Made by a program: the position numbers and the translations under genes. A stretch of 64,000 nt of DNA from Porticoccaceae bacterium (GTDB lineage: Bacteria; Pseudomonadota; Gammaproteobacteria; Pseudomonadales; Porticoccaceae), in assembly GCA_023228865.1 (NCBI GenBank), contig JALOAH010000006.1, positions 1-64,000 of the forward strand. The letters are read 5' to 3'. Below are positions 30,026 to 40,572 of the stretch, piece by piece. A model generated the notes under the pieces. That model was given only the letters and a program-made list of their open reading frames with translations. It was not told the origin of the DNA and did not search any database. Positions within the stretch are counted from its first letter, which is position 1; the number at the start of each line of letters is the position of its first letter.

Positions 30026-32513
30026 GGTCGTCGACCTCCGGGCTCGCGCCATTGTCGTCCCCGCTGTTACGACCTTCAGTGCCCCCCGCTGCATCGCTGC
30101 TATTTTTCCCGTAGCGGCCATGAAGGCGAATCAATTCTTCGACACGGGCAACCACTTTGCCATTGATGCTTTGCGGTGGAAATTCACCCGCTGCATTTTT
30201 GTCGCCAACGGCGGTTTTCAGCAACAATTCCAAACCCTGATCAACGGTGCTGATGGCATAAACCTGAAATTGCCCGGCATTGACCGCTTCGAGAATGTCG
30301 TGCCTCAGCATCAGGTGAGCGACATTGGCGGCAGGAATAATCACGCCCTGGCGACCACTGAGACCACGGGCGCGGCAGACATCAAAAAAACCTTCAATTT
30401 TTTCATTGACACCGCCAATGGCCTGCACCTGTCCGTGCTGATTAACAGAGCCGGTGACCGCAAGACTTTGATCCACCGGGATATCTGTCAACGCCGAAAT
30501 CAGCGCCGCAAGCTCGGCAACAGAGGCGCTGTCGCCATCAATACCGCCGTAGGACTGCTCAAAAGCCAGCGTGGCGGAAAGGGGAAACGGCCTGTCGCGG
30601 GCATAGCGGTTGGCAAGAAAAGAGGAAATGATCATCACTCCCTTGGAATGGATCTTGCCCCCGAGACGCGCCTCCCGCTCGATATCCAGAATCCCCGCCG
30701 AACCGAGCCGCGCGGTCGCGGTAATTCGCGACGGTTTGCCAAAACCGTATTGCCCCAGCTGATAGACGGCAAGACCGTTGACCTGAGCCACACTCTCGCC
30801 ATCGGTGTCCACCAGTTGAATATCCCGCAAAATATATTCCTGGGATTTTTGCCGCAGCTGATCGACGCGGTAAATACCCGCAGCCACCGCATTGGTCACA
30901 TCCTCCACCAGGACAAGCTCGCCATTGCGCTGCCTGGCAAAAAAATCGCTCTCGCAGAGAAGATCGGAAAGGTAGCCAACGTGCATGGAAATTTTTTCCC
31001 CGTCTTCAATGCGGCGGGAACACTGCTCAATCACCCTGGCCACGGCCTGCCAGTGAAAGGGCAGTAAATTGCGGCGAATCTGCAGGGTTTTTATCAGCCG
31101 CGCAAAGAGGCCCAGGCTTTCCGGAGAACGGGAAATTTCCTCCGCCATATCAGCGGCAACCTTGAAGAGCTGGCCGAATTCGGGGTCGTATTGCTCCAGC
31201 AAATAGTAAAGATAGCGGTCGCCCGTGAGAATCACCTTGAGCGCCAGGGGAATGGGCTCAGGCTCCAGCTGGGTGGTGCTGGCAAAACTGAACATTTGCT
31301 CCAGGGACTGGATGCGAACTTCCCTGGCTCTGAGAATACGCTTGAGGGTATCCCAGGCAAAAGGGCTGGACAGCACTTTGGCGGCATCGAGAATCAGATA
31401 ACCGCCATTGGCGCGGTGAAAGGCTCCCGGCTTGATCAACGTGAAATTGGTCAACAGCGTGCCGTATTCGGCAACGTGCTCAACCCGACCAATCAGGTTG
31501 ATAAACGAGGGATTGTCTTCATAAACCACCGGAGCGCTGGTCAACTCGCTGTTATCCACCAGGACATTGACCGCGTACTCGGTAAATTCCGCCGCTTTTG
31601 ACGGAATTGCCCCCGATTTCCTCCCCTGGGCGCCCTCCTCCCCCGCCTGGCGAAAGGTATCGACATTTTCGCTGACGTGGGTACGAACCGCATTGAGATA
31701 GGCCAACACCTCGGGAAGCTCCCGGTACTTATCGCCAAGCTCATTGAAGAGTTGATCGATCACCAGGCGGCTAAAATCCCGATTGAGATTGCGCATGTTC
31801 TCCCGGCCTTCGCGAGCCCATAGGGGCAGCTGACGAACAATGGTTTTCAGCTCCGCCTTGAGCTCGTCGATAACCGCAAGGGTCTGCTGTTTCTCTTCTT
31901 CAGGCAGGGCTTCAAAGTCTGTGGGCGAAAGTATTTTGTCATCCTTGAGGGGCGCCAGGGTATAGCCACTGGGAGTTTGAATCAGGGCGACATTTTTCTC
32001 CCTGGCCTTGTCCCCCAGAGCTTGAAAGGCTTTCTGTTCCCGCTGACTGTACTGCTCGGCCATTTCCTGCAGCCTTGACTGATAATCTTCGCTTTGAAAG
32101 GCTGCGGGAATACTGACCAGCAAATCCTCGACGGCGCCAAGCATGTCGCTGCGCAACAACCGGCCCTTGCCCGCAGGCAGTGCGAGAATGATGGGTTTGT
32201 GGGGGCTGTCAAAGTTGTTGACATAACACCAGTCCACCGGCGGCGATATGGCTTCTGCGCCACCTTCAAACAGATCCTCCAGCAATTCGTGCTTGCCAAC
32301 GCCGGTTGAACCCAACAGAAACAGGTTATAGCCTTCGTGCTTCATTTTGATACCGAACTGAAGCGCTTCGGCGGCGCGATCCTGGCCGAAATGATCCTCA
32401 AGGGGAGCGAGATCCTCGGTGGTTTCAAAGGCAAGATCTTCCTTTTTACAGCTGTGGTAGAGTTGTTCCACCGCTAATTTTTGCGTTCGCCCAGTCATTT
32501 CTTCAGCAGTCAT
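30018..32513 (-). CDS. Lon-related ATP-dependent protease (PA0779-like)
   Basis: 831-residue protein of the Lon-like family that differs from classical Lon. It lacks the LAN substrate domain and starts with a short lead into LEDHFGQDRAAEALQFG, then a P-loop-like GSTGVGKH at residues 68-75 in which the usual Thr/Ser is His. A long helical insert with coiled-coil character follows (about 130-260). The S16 protease domain ends the protein, with the Ser662-Lys705 dyad in GDSAS and GGVNEKIEGF, spaced 43 residues apart as in Lon. The C-terminal tail is Asp/Gly/Ser-rich and probably disordered. Overlaps the next gene by 8 bases. Confidence 0.9.
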   Translation of the reverse strand: MTAEEMTGRTQKLAVEQLYHSCKKEDLAFETTEDLAPLEDHFGQDRAAEALQFGIKMKHEGYNLFLLGSTGVGKHELLEDLFEGGAEAISPPVDWCYVNNFDSPHKPIILALPAGKGRLLRSDMLGAVEDLLVSIPAAFQSEDYQSRLQEMAEQYSQREQKAFQALGDKAREKNVALIQTPSGYTLAPLKDDKILSPTDFEALPEEEKQQTLAVIDELKAELKTIVRQLPLWAREGRENMRNLNRDFSRLVIDQLFNELGDKYRELPEVLAYLNAVRTHVSENVDTFRQAGEEGAQGRKSGAIPSKAAEFTEYAVNVLVDNSELTSAPVVYEDNPSFINLIGRVEHVAEYGTLLTNFTLIKPGAFHRANGGYLILDAAKVLSSPFAWDTLKRILRAREVRIQSLEQMFSFASTTQLEPEPIPLALKVILTGDRYLYYLLEQYDPEFGQLFKVAADMAEEISRSPESLGLFARLIKTLQIRRNLLPFHWQAVARVIEQCSRRIEDGEKISMHVGYLSDLLCESDFFARQRNGELVLVEDVTNAVAAGIYRVDQLRQKSQEYILRDIQLVDTDGESVAQVNGLAVYQLGQYGFGKPSRITATARLGSAGILDIEREARLGGKIHSKGVMIISSFLANRYARDRPFPLSATLAFEQSYGGIDGDSASVAELAALISALTDIPVDQSLAVTGSVNQHGQVQAIGGVNEKIEGFFDVCRARGLSGRQGVIIPAANVAHLMLRHDILEAVNAGQFQVYAISTVDQGLELLLKTAVGDKNAAGEFPPQSINGKVVARVEELIRLHGRYGKNSSDAAGGTEGRNSGDDNGASPEVDDHE

Positions 32514-32621
32514 AAATACTCCAGCCGCGTCTCAGTGGTGCTATCGATTTTATTTCGGGGGGGCAATTTTTCATTAACCTGCATCATCAATCATCGCAAA
32601 AGGGTTGCCGCACGGGGGCGC

Positions 32622-33545
32622 CTAAGCAAGAATCTGCGCCAGAGCCTGGGGCAGATTTGAATAGGAAAACTGAAACCCGGCTTCCTGCAAGCGTGCAGGG
32701 ATCACCTTTTGCCCAGACAATAAAAGTTCATCGGCCATTTCACCCAGCATTAACCGCATCGCAAATGCCGGCATCGGCAGCAGACAGGGACGCGACAGGG
32801 TGGCGGCGAGAATTTTGGCAAACTCCCGGTTTGTCACTGGCGTCGGGGCGGTGGCGTTAAAGGCACCGGCCAGATGATCCCCGCTGAGGCAAAAAGCAAT
32901 GGCGGCAACCATATCGTCGCGATGTATCCACGACATCCACTGCCTGCCACTGCCCATGGTGCCGCCAAGCCCCAGTTTAAAGGCGGGCAACATGGCGGCA
33001 AGGGCGCCGCCCTCACCCAGCACGATGCCCGTGCGCAACCGGCAGACCCTGACGCCCAGGGATTCAAATTGGCAGGCCGCCTTTTCCCATGCGCGACAAA
33101 GGTCACTGGCAAAACAAGGGGTAATGGCGCCATTTTCGTCGAGCACCTCATCGCCGTGGGCACCGTAGTAGCCGATGGCAGAACCATTGATCAACACTGT
33201 GGGTGGCGACCGCCCGGCGCCGGAAAAGTATTCGAACAGGCGCTCCGTCATACCCACCCTGCTGGCATAAAAAAGCTCCTTGCGGGCAGCGCTCCACCGC
33301 CTGGTTGCCAGCGGCTCACCGGCGAGATTGACCACCGCGCTCACTGCGGGCAGGCCGTCCAATTCCTGGAGGTCGGCGATCAACCCCAGCGTCGGTGCCG
33401 GTGCCAGTAGTTTCCTGCCGCGCGCCAGATTTCTGGTGAGCACAGTCACCCGGCATTCCATGGCCAAAAGCTGGGCACACAGGGGCTGACCGATAAAACC
33501 CGTGCCGCCGGTCACTAAAATATGATCACTACTGGTCAGGCTCAT
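32622..33545 (-). CDS. yfcH: TIGR01777 family epimerase-like protein (YfcH)
   Basis: 307-residue protein of the extended short-chain dehydrogenase type. The nucleotide-binding GGTGFIG is at residues 13-19, with VNLAGEPLATRRWS a little later and a C-terminal DUF1731-like region (LPMPAFAMRLMLGEMADELLLSGQKVIP). The family is widespread and its substrate is unknown in bacteria. It starts 2 bases after the cysB stop, so it is co-transcribed with cysB; no link to sulfur metabolism is established. Confidence 0.9.
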   Translation of the reverse strand: MSLTSSDHILVTGGTGFIGQPLCAQLLAMECRVTVLTRNLARGRKLLAPAPTLGLIADLQELDGLPAVSAVVNLAGEPLATRRWSAARKELFYASRVGMTERLFEYFSGAGRSPPTVLINGSAIGYYGAHGDEVLDENGAITPCFASDLCRAWEKAACQFESLGVRVCRLRTGIVLGEGGALAAMLPAFKLGLGGTMGSGRQWMSWIHRDDMVAAIAFCLSGDHLAGAFNATAPTPVTNREFAKILAATLSRPCLLPMPAFAMRLMLGEMADELLLSGQKVIPARLQEAGFQFSYSNLPQALAQILA

Positions 33546-33547
33546 GA

Positions 33548-34522
<975 letters not shown>

Positions 34523-34687
34523 TTATCTATCTCCGCGGAAACCCCGCACATAAAAGTAATTGCTATAAAAACACATAAAATTATTCCTTAGAAGCATAGA
34601 TCAACAGAGCCAGAGTGCAATTTCAAAATATCGTCACCCTGGGGCTGAAACCCTTCCCTGCTTGCCTGAATAAAAAAGGTCACCACA

Positions 34688-34746
34688 TAAAAAACAGGGC
34701 GCTGTCACCGGCAACATCGGCGCAAAACTCGGCGCCCCACGCCCTG
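34688..34746 (-). terminator. candidate terminator downstream of msrA
   Basis: On the minus strand CAGGGCG (34746-34740) pairs with CGCCCTG (34701-34695), enclosing a smaller GGCGC/GCGCC hairpin, and is followed directly by six T residues. It lies 50 bases after the msrA stop and before the cysB promoter region. The remaining bases of the 34523-34795 spacer hold no gene that I can see. Confidence 0.5.
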
Positions 34747-34795
34747 GTCACGGCATCAAACAGTGCCCATCTCACCGAGCGGGTCTCGATTCGGG

Positions 34796-35329
34796 TTATG
34801 TCAGATATTGAGCATAGTGGTCACGAAATTTGCCCAGTTTGGGATTGATGACCAGTTGGCAATAGCGATTGCTGCCATTAAGTTCGTAGTAATTCTGATG
34901 ATAAAACTCCGCCTCATAGAAGGTGGTCAAAGGTACGACCTGGGTAACAATCGGGTTTGGCCAGATTTTCTCTCTGTCGAGTTTGGCAATGGTCGCCTCG
35001 GCGATGGTTTTCTGGGTATCGCTGCCGTAGAAAATAATGGAGCGATATTGGCTGCCAACATCGGCGCCCTGACGATTAAGGGTGGTGGGATCATGGAGCG
35101 CAAAAAACAGCTCGAGGACAGTGGCAAAACTGATTTCGTCGCGATTAAAAGCCAGCTGAACCACCTCGGCATGCCCTGTCTCGCCAGAGCACACCTGTTC
35201 GTAGGTGGGGTTTGTGAGATTGCCTCCGGCGTAACCGCTGGTTACCGAAAGAATGCCTTTGACTTTGCGAAACGCGCTATCCAGGCACCAGAAACAACCG
35301 CCCCCCAGGGTACAGACTTCATTAGTCAT
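34796..35329 (-). CDS. msrA: peptide-methionine (S)-S-oxide reductase MsrA
   Basis: 177-residue repair enzyme that reduces methionine-S-sulfoxide in proteins. The catalytic GCFWC motif gives Cys12 as the nucleophile. Other conserved blocks are GYAGG, GHAEVVQLAF and the aromatic YRSIIFY region. It begins almost directly at the catalytic motif and has no signal peptide, so it is cytoplasmic. A strong AGGAG site precedes the ATG. It uses thioredoxin as reductant, for which trxB is encoded elsewhere in the window. Confidence 0.96.
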   Translation of the reverse strand: MTNEVCTLGGGCFWCLDSAFRKVKGILSVTSGYAGGNLTNPTYEQVCSGETGHAEVVQLAFNRDEISFATVLELFFALHDPTTLNRQGADVGSQYRSIIFYGSDTQKTIAEATIAKLDREKIWPNPIVTQVVPLTTFYEAEFYHQNYYELNGSNRYCQLVINPKLGKFRDHYAQYLT

Positions 35330-35417
35330 GGCGTTCTCCTTTGTGGCACAGGCTGAAATAGCGCTGCGCCCACGCAGTTATTCAGTTTAAATTCTGTTGG
35401 CGAGTTTCCCGTTGCTA

Positions 35418-37442
35418 TCAGAATTTGTTGATCCTGTTGGCGCGAAATCCCTTTACCAGCGCCCTCAACTCAGCAAGATTACCGCCACCTCGACTATAGC
35501 GCAGGGTGACATAGCTTTGGGTTATTTTTTCAATATCCTGCTTTTTTGTCGGCAGTATTTGTCCGCAGCGCTGCGCATAGCGCCAGGGCGGTTCGCCCTT
35601 CTTGCGCGGGCAGCCTGCCTTGCCAAGGCGTCGACAGAACAGCTGGTAATAGCGGTCTGCAGGGTGCGTTTTTTCCAGTTTCGAAGAATAAAACGAAGCT
35701 CTTATGACCGGCAGTAGAGACAGTATCGAAGCCAATAATAAAAACCCGCCTATACGCCAGCTCTCGAGGCCACCCAGCCATTTCGCCAACAGCGCCGGCT
35801 GAATATTTTGATAGCCGAGAACCCATTTCGCCCAGCGGTACTCAAGAGACTCTAGACCCAGTCGCAGACTGTTGAGCCAGGCCACGGATCGAAACCGGGC
35901 AAGATCGAAAGGGGCGTCGCCAAAAATTTCCTCCCCGGACATCAAATCCAACAGGCTGCTGGCAATGCGTTCAGGCGCCACTGCGGCGGTTGGGTCTACC
36001 TGCACCCAGCCGCGACCATCGAGCCAGACCTCTGCCCAGGCGTGGGCATCGTACTGCCTGACGCTGAGATAGCCGCCATCGGGATGAATTTCCCCGCCCT
36101 GGTAACCGGCAACAATGCGGGCGGGAATACCGGCGGCGCGCATAAAAAAGACAAAACTGGCGGCAAAATGCTCACAAAAGCCCTGCTTGCTGCGGAACAG
36201 AAAATCATCGATGGCGTGCTGTCCCAAGGAGTTTGGCGACAGCGTGTAGTAAAAATCGCGGCGATAATAAGCCAACACCCTGGCAATCAATGCCTCGGGA
36301 GACGGACTTTCCGCCGCCCACTGCCTGGCCAGGGCAAGGGTTTGTGGATTGCTGTTTCCGGGCAACTGAAGCTCCACCCTTTTGCGGACAGCAGCCAACC
36401 CCTCAGCGTCCAGCAGGCTGGCAGGCCGGGATGTCACCTGATATTCCAACCTTCGCGTCACCGCTTCGGGAGAGACCAATGTCAAATCCCGCAACAGTCC
36501 GGTATTGGCACTGTGAATCTGAGGCAACCACAGACTGTAGAGCCAGTTGCCGCCGTGTTTTTCCAGGGTAACCCTGTAGGCGACAGGGTTACCCTGGAGT
36601 AATACCGCCTGTTCATGCCACACGGAATTCTGCCCCTGCCATTGCACCAGGCCACCGCTGTGTCCCCAGTCGGCCTGTGTCCAGCGGCGGCCATCAAAAC
36701 GGGATAGCGTCAGCCCGCGCCAGTAGAGTTTTTCCCTGGAGGGCACCTCCCCCTCAAAGTCAACGCGAAATGCAATCTGCGAGGAGCGGCCAAGGCGGGT
36801 TATATCCCCCAACTCCAGGCTGTCACTCATACCAGTCATCGCCAAACCTGGAGATGGAACACTCCACAGGGGACCAAGCCTCGGCATCACCAGGAAAAAC
36901 ACCACCATCAGCGGCAGAGCCTGGCCAAGAATGCGCAGGGACTGCAGCAGTGGTCGATAATGGCGGCGATCCAGGGATGTCTGGTGAAGAGCGGCGAGGC
37001 TGGCAGTAACAAAAGTGACCGCTGTCGCCACATAGAGAGCCGCTGCCAGGCTCTGGTCAAACAGCGCCAGGGTGACGGCAACAAAGTAGCCTAAAAAAAC
37101 CACCACCAGCGCATCCCTGCGCTGGTGCATTTCCAGCAGCTTCAGGGAAAACGCACACACCAGCATCGCAACCATGGGTTCAAGGCCATAAAGACGCTTG
37201 AAGCTTATCAGGAGACCCGCAATACAGGCGAAAATCAATGCCACCTTGAGCCAGCGCTGTGGTGCGCCCCAGCGCCCTCGGTAAATACCCATTCGCCAGG
37301 CCAGGGCGACCAGGGCTATCGCGGGCACCCACAGGGGAAGATGACGGCTCAGGGGCAAAACGGTGACAGAAAACGCCACCAGCAGCCACAACGTGCCGTT
37401 GCGGGGAATTTGCCAGGGGGGCAACACTAGCTGTGCTCCCAT
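35418..37442 (-). CDS. tgpA: TgpA-type membrane transglutaminase-like protein (DUF3488)
   Basis: 674-residue protein. An N-terminal DUF3488 membrane region (about six segments, residues 17-190) is followed by a large periplasmic transglutaminase-like domain with the catalytic triad Cys423 (GFCEHFA), His467 (DAHAWAEVW) and Asp483 (QVDPTAA). One further membrane segment and a small cytoplasmic DUF4129-like tail end it. In P. aeruginosa TgpA is essential and periplasmic. The ATG lies within the end of the DUF58 gene (16-base overlap). The MoxR-DUF58-TgpA order is the conserved module, probably acting together in envelope protein remodelling. Confidence 0.92.
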   Translation of the reverse strand: MGAQLVLPPWQIPRNGTLWLLVAFSVTVLPLSRHLPLWVPAIALVALAWRMGIYRGRWGAPQRWLKVALIFACIAGLLISFKRLYGLEPMVAMLVCAFSLKLLEMHQRRDALVVVFLGYFVAVTLALFDQSLAAALYVATAVTFVTASLAALHQTSLDRRHYRPLLQSLRILGQALPLMVVFFLVMPRLGPLWSVPSPGLAMTGMSDSLELGDITRLGRSSQIAFRVDFEGEVPSREKLYWRGLTLSRFDGRRWTQADWGHSGGLVQWQGQNSVWHEQAVLLQGNPVAYRVTLEKHGGNWLYSLWLPQIHSANTGLLRDLTLVSPEAVTRRLEYQVTSRPASLLDAEGLAAVRKRVELQLPGNSNPQTLALARQWAAESPSPEALIARVLAYYRRDFYYTLSPNSLGQHAIDDFLFRSKQGFCEHFAASFVFFMRAAGIPARIVAGYQGGEIHPDGGYLSVRQYDAHAWAEVWLDGRGWVQVDPTAAVAPERIASSLLDLMSGEEIFGDAPFDLARFRSVAWLNSLRLGLESLEYRWAKWVLGYQNIQPALLAKWLGGLESWRIGGFLLLASILSLLPVIRASFYSSKLEKTHPADRYYQLFCRRLGKAGCPRKKGEPPWRYAQRCGQILPTKKQDIEKITQSYVTLRYSRGGGNLAELRALVKGFRANRINKF

Positions 37443-38413
37443 TCAAACAGCGCCAGACTGCGCAACAACTGTTGCCGGTGTTTTTCTCCCTGCCCCAGGG
37501 CAGATTGCTCTCCCGGCAGTTTGAGGCCGTAGGGACGACCACTGGTTGCCGCCTGCAAGACATCGGCACAAAGCCGCGACAAGCGCGCCTCGCGATCAAG
37601 ACCGGGATAGTCGCTCCAGTCAAGCCATTGGGGGTCGGCAACAGGATCGACAAAATGCTTGCTGTATAGCCCCTGACCTCGCGCCAGCTGTTTCCAGGCG
37701 ATACGGTTGTAAGGTTCTCCAGCTCTGTAGGGGCTGAGGTCATTGAAATCCTCCGCCCCCTGAATTTCATCACTGGCAAAATCTGTGCTGTCGCCAACAC
37801 CGGAATGCTGCCTGCTTGCGGCAATGGGTTGCGGATAAACAACGCCCCAACCGTCCAGCAGAACGTGGCTCCAGACCCTTATCAGGCCGAGGGGATAGAC
37901 AGTTTCCACCGTCAAGCGCCCTGCATAAATTTTGCCGCGACGCCTGGCATCCAGATAGAGGCTGACCACCGCGCGGCGCTGGTCACTACCGCCATCGCCC
38001 GTATTGGAAAGGATTGGCTGGGGTGACCCATCGCCAAACTTTAACCAGATGCCATCCCGGTAGCGTTGATCCTGCTGGGACACCTCCACATCGACGCGGA
38101 TTTTATCCCCGGGAAATCCGGCTTCAATCTGAACGATCCGCAGGCTGACGCCAGCCAAGTTGGCGTAACTGTGAAAAATCGTGACCACAAACACGGCGCC
38201 CAGCAGCGCAGCGAAGACAAAGACCACATTATTTTCGTAGTTGGTGGCCAACAGCCACATCAACGCCAAAACGCCGATAAAACCAAGGCCCGTACGGGAG
38301 GGGAAGGTAAAAACCGAGCGCTGGTTGAGGGTGATTTGGGAAACCCTGGGGAGGCGGCGCTGCAGCCAGAAATCAAAATATCGCCGCCAGTATTTTGTTA
38401 AAAAGGCTGACAT
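37427..38413 (-). CDS. DUF58 domain protein of the MoxR-TgpA module
   Basis: 328-residue protein with two adjacent N-terminal membrane segments (about 42-80) and a C-terminal DUF58 region, which is related to VWA folds and carries the family core GAEDFNDLSPYRAGEPYNRIAWKQLAR in pieces. It overlaps tgpA by 16 bases and follows the MoxR gene by 15 bases. In related bacteria DUF58 proteins pair with MoxR ATPases in the way that VWA proteins do. No specific substrate is known. Confidence 0.88.
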   Translation of the reverse strand: MSAFLTKYWRRYFDFWLQRRLPRVSQITLNQRSVFTFPSRTGLGFIGVLALMWLLATNYENNVVFVFAALLGAVFVVTIFHSYANLAGVSLRIVQIEAGFPGDKIRVDVEVSQQDQRYRDGIWLKFGDGSPQPILSNTGDGGSDQRRAVVSLYLDARRRGKIYAGRLTVETVYPLGLIRVWSHVLLDGWGVVYPQPIAASRQHSGVGDSTDFASDEIQGAEDFNDLSPYRAGEPYNRIAWKQLARGQGLYSKHFVDPVADPQWLDWSDYPGLDREARLSRLCADVLQAATSGRPYGLKLPGEQSALGQGEKHRQQLLRSLALFEWEHS

Positions 38414-38428
38414 GCGGGCGCCTCCAGC

Positions 38429-39376
38429 TCAGAGGGTGTCCACCTCGTTGAGCGCCTGCTCCACGAGCAGGTCGCTTTTCGCCGCGCCCCGGCGGCCATC
38501 CCCCTGAATCTGCAGCCGGTGGCGGGCAACGGCGGGGAAAACCGTCTGAATATCTTCGGGAATCACATAATCCCTGCCCTCCAGCATCGCCCAGGCGCGG
38601 GCGCAGGCCAACAGCGACAGTGACGCCCTGGGGGACAAACCACAATCGACGCCACCGGCGTTGCGGGTAAACTGCACCAGGCGAACCAGATAGTCGGCCA
38701 GGGGCTCGGAGAGGTGAACTCGAGCAGCCCGATTTTGCAGTTCCACCAGTTCCTCAGGACTCAGACAGGGCTTGAGGCTGTCCATTTGTCCCCGATTGTC
38801 GGGGCGCATAAGAATGTTTTTCTCGGCGCTAACATCGGGATAACCCAGGGAAAGAGAGAGCGCAAACCTGTCCTGCTGAGACTCCGGCAATGGATAGGTT
38901 CCCCCCTGGGAGACCGGATTCTGAGTGGCGACAACAAAGAAAGGCTGGGGTAACTGGCGGGTTTTACCGTCAATGGTCACCTGCCCTTCGCCCATGGCTT
39001 CAAGGAGGGCGCTCTGGGTCTTGGGAGTGGTGCGATTGATTTCATCGGCGAGCAGCAGCTGTGTAAAAATGGGTCCCGGGTGAAAGCGAAATTTCTCCGT
39101 TTCCTTATGGTAAACAGAGATGCCGAGAATATCGCCGGGCAGCAGGTCGCTGGTAAATTGAATGCGCTTAAAGGACAACCCCAGGCTCGCAGCGAGGCCA
39201 TGCGCCAGGGTCGTTTTACCCATTCCCGGCAGATCCTCGATCAGCAAATGCCCTCGAGCGAGCAAACAGCACAGCGCCATTCTGATCTGATGGCGCTTGC
39301 CCAGGAGTACTGAGCCGACCTGGCTGACAACAGCTTCAAGTTTGTCATGCTGGAGGCGGCTCAGGCTGACATTCAT
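38429..39376 (-). CDS. MoxR-family AAA+ ATPase of the TgpA module
   Basis: 315-residue AAA+ protein with Walker A DLPGMGKTT, Walker B LLLADEINR followed by TPKTQSALLEAM, and a C-terminal lid region. These are the exact signatures of the MRP subfamily of MoxR proteins, a different branch from the shorter MoxR at 4901-5746. Its ATG overlaps the metZ stop (ATGA). The DUF58 and TgpA genes follow directly, so it probably energises a membrane or periplasmic remodelling step with them. Confidence 0.93.
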   Translation of the reverse strand: MNVSLSRLQHDKLEAVVSQVGSVLLGKRHQIRMALCCLLARGHLLIEDLPGMGKTTLAHGLAASLGLSFKRIQFTSDLLPGDILGISVYHKETEKFRFHPGPIFTQLLLADEINRTTPKTQSALLEAMGEGQVTIDGKTRQLPQPFFVVATQNPVSQGGTYPLPESQQDRFALSLSLGYPDVSAEKNILMRPDNRGQMDSLKPCLSPEELVELQNRAARVHLSEPLADYLVRLVQFTRNAGGVDCGLSPRASLSLLACARAWAMLEGRDYVIPEDIQTVFPAVARHRLQIQGDGRRGAAKSDLLVEQALNEVDTL

Positions 39377-40572
39377 AGCAGCGACAAGCCCCTGTCGAGA
39401 TCCTTTTTAATGTCCTCTAAATCCTCAAGCCCCACTGCCACTCGAATCAGATTTTCGGTGATGCCCGCACGCTGGCGCTCCTCATTTGAGAGACGGCCAT
39501 GGGTGGTGGTGGCCGGATGGACAATGGTGCTTTTAACATCCCCCAGATTGGCCGTCAGTGACAGTATCCTTGTACTGTCGATCACTTTCCAGGCCTCTGC
39601 CCTGCCCCCCTTGACGCTAAACGACAGCACACCCCCAAAAGCCCGCTGCTGTTTACGAGCCTGCTGATGCCCAGGGTGGGAGGCCAGGCCGGCGTAAAAC
39701 ACTTTCTCCACTGCCGAGTGGGCTTCCAGCCACTCCGCCAGCGCCATGGCGTTGGCGGAGTGAGCATCCATACGCAACCTCAGGGTTTCCAGCCCCTTGA
39801 GAAAAACCCAGGCATTGAAAGGACTCATTGTCGGCCCGGCTGTACGCAAAAAGGTCAGTACCTGATCCGTGAGTTCCTTGGCGCCAAGCACCACGCCCCC
39901 CAGGCAGCGCCCCTGGCCGTCCAGGTACTTGGTGGCGGAATGAATCACCAGGTCGGCCCCCAGTTTCAACGGCAACTGCAGCGCCGGGGTACAAAAGCAG
40001 TTGTCGACAACCAGAAGAACATTGTGAGCCTTGGCGATAGCCGCCAGAGCTTCAATATTGGCCACTTCACAGAGGGGGTTGGACGGGGTTTCCAAAAAGA
40101 AAAGTTTGGTATTACTGTTGACAGCATTTTGCCAGGCAGACAGGTCGGCAAGGGCAACAAAGGTAGTTTCAACGCCAAACTTTGACAAATGTTTGCTGAA
40201 AAGATTGGTCGTAGTGCCAAAAACATCTCTGGAACAGACAATGTGATCGCCAGCCTTCAGCAGTGCCATACAGGTGCTCAGAATAGCTGCCATACCGGAA
40301 GCCGTAGCAACGGCGGCTTCCGCGCCTTCCAAAGCCGCTATGCGCTCCTCAAACATACGCACAGTGGGGTTGGTGTAGCGGGAATAGACATTTCCCGGCT
40401 GCTCGCCGGCAAAGCGCGCAGCCGCTTCTGCAGCGCTGGCAAACACATAGCTGGATGTGGGAAAAATGGCCTCGGCGTGTTCGCCCTCAGCGGTTCGGTG
40501 TTGACCGGCGCGAATGGCAAGGGTGTCGATGGCGGCACCAAACAGGGGGTTTTCGGGATCGTCGATACTCAT
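39373..40572 (-). CDS. metZ: O-succinylhomoserine sulfhydrylase MetZ
   Basis: 399-residue PLP enzyme of the Cys/Met metabolism family. The PLP lysine is Lys215 in [11 protein letters not shown]. The N-terminus with [19 protein letters not shown] and YSRYTNPT is typical of MetZ rather than MetB. It makes homocysteine directly from O-succinylhomoserine and sulfide, bypassing cystathionine. Its start overlaps the purF stop by 4 bases and its stop overlaps the next moxR start. The purF-metZ linkage is conserved in Pseudomonas. Confidence 0.94.
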   Translation of the reverse strand: MSIDDPENPLFGAAIDTLAIRAGQHRTAEGEHAEAIFPTSSYVFASAAEAAARFAGEQPGNVYSRYTNPTVRMFEERIAALEGAEAAVATASGMAAILSTCMALLKAGDHIVCSRDVFGTTTNLFSKHLSKFGVETTFVALADLSAWQNAVNSNTKLFFLETPSNPLCEVANIEALAAIAKAHNVLLVVDNCFCTPALQLPLKLGADLVIHSATKYLDGQGRCLGGVVLGAKELTDQVLTFLRTAGPTMSPFNAWVFLKGLETLRLRMDAHSANAMALAEWLEAHSAVEKVFYAGLASHPGHQQARKQQRAFGGVLSFSVKGGRAEAWKVIDSTRILSLTANLGDVKSTIVHPATTTHGRLSNEERQRAGITENLIRVAVGLEDLEDIKKDLDRGLSLL

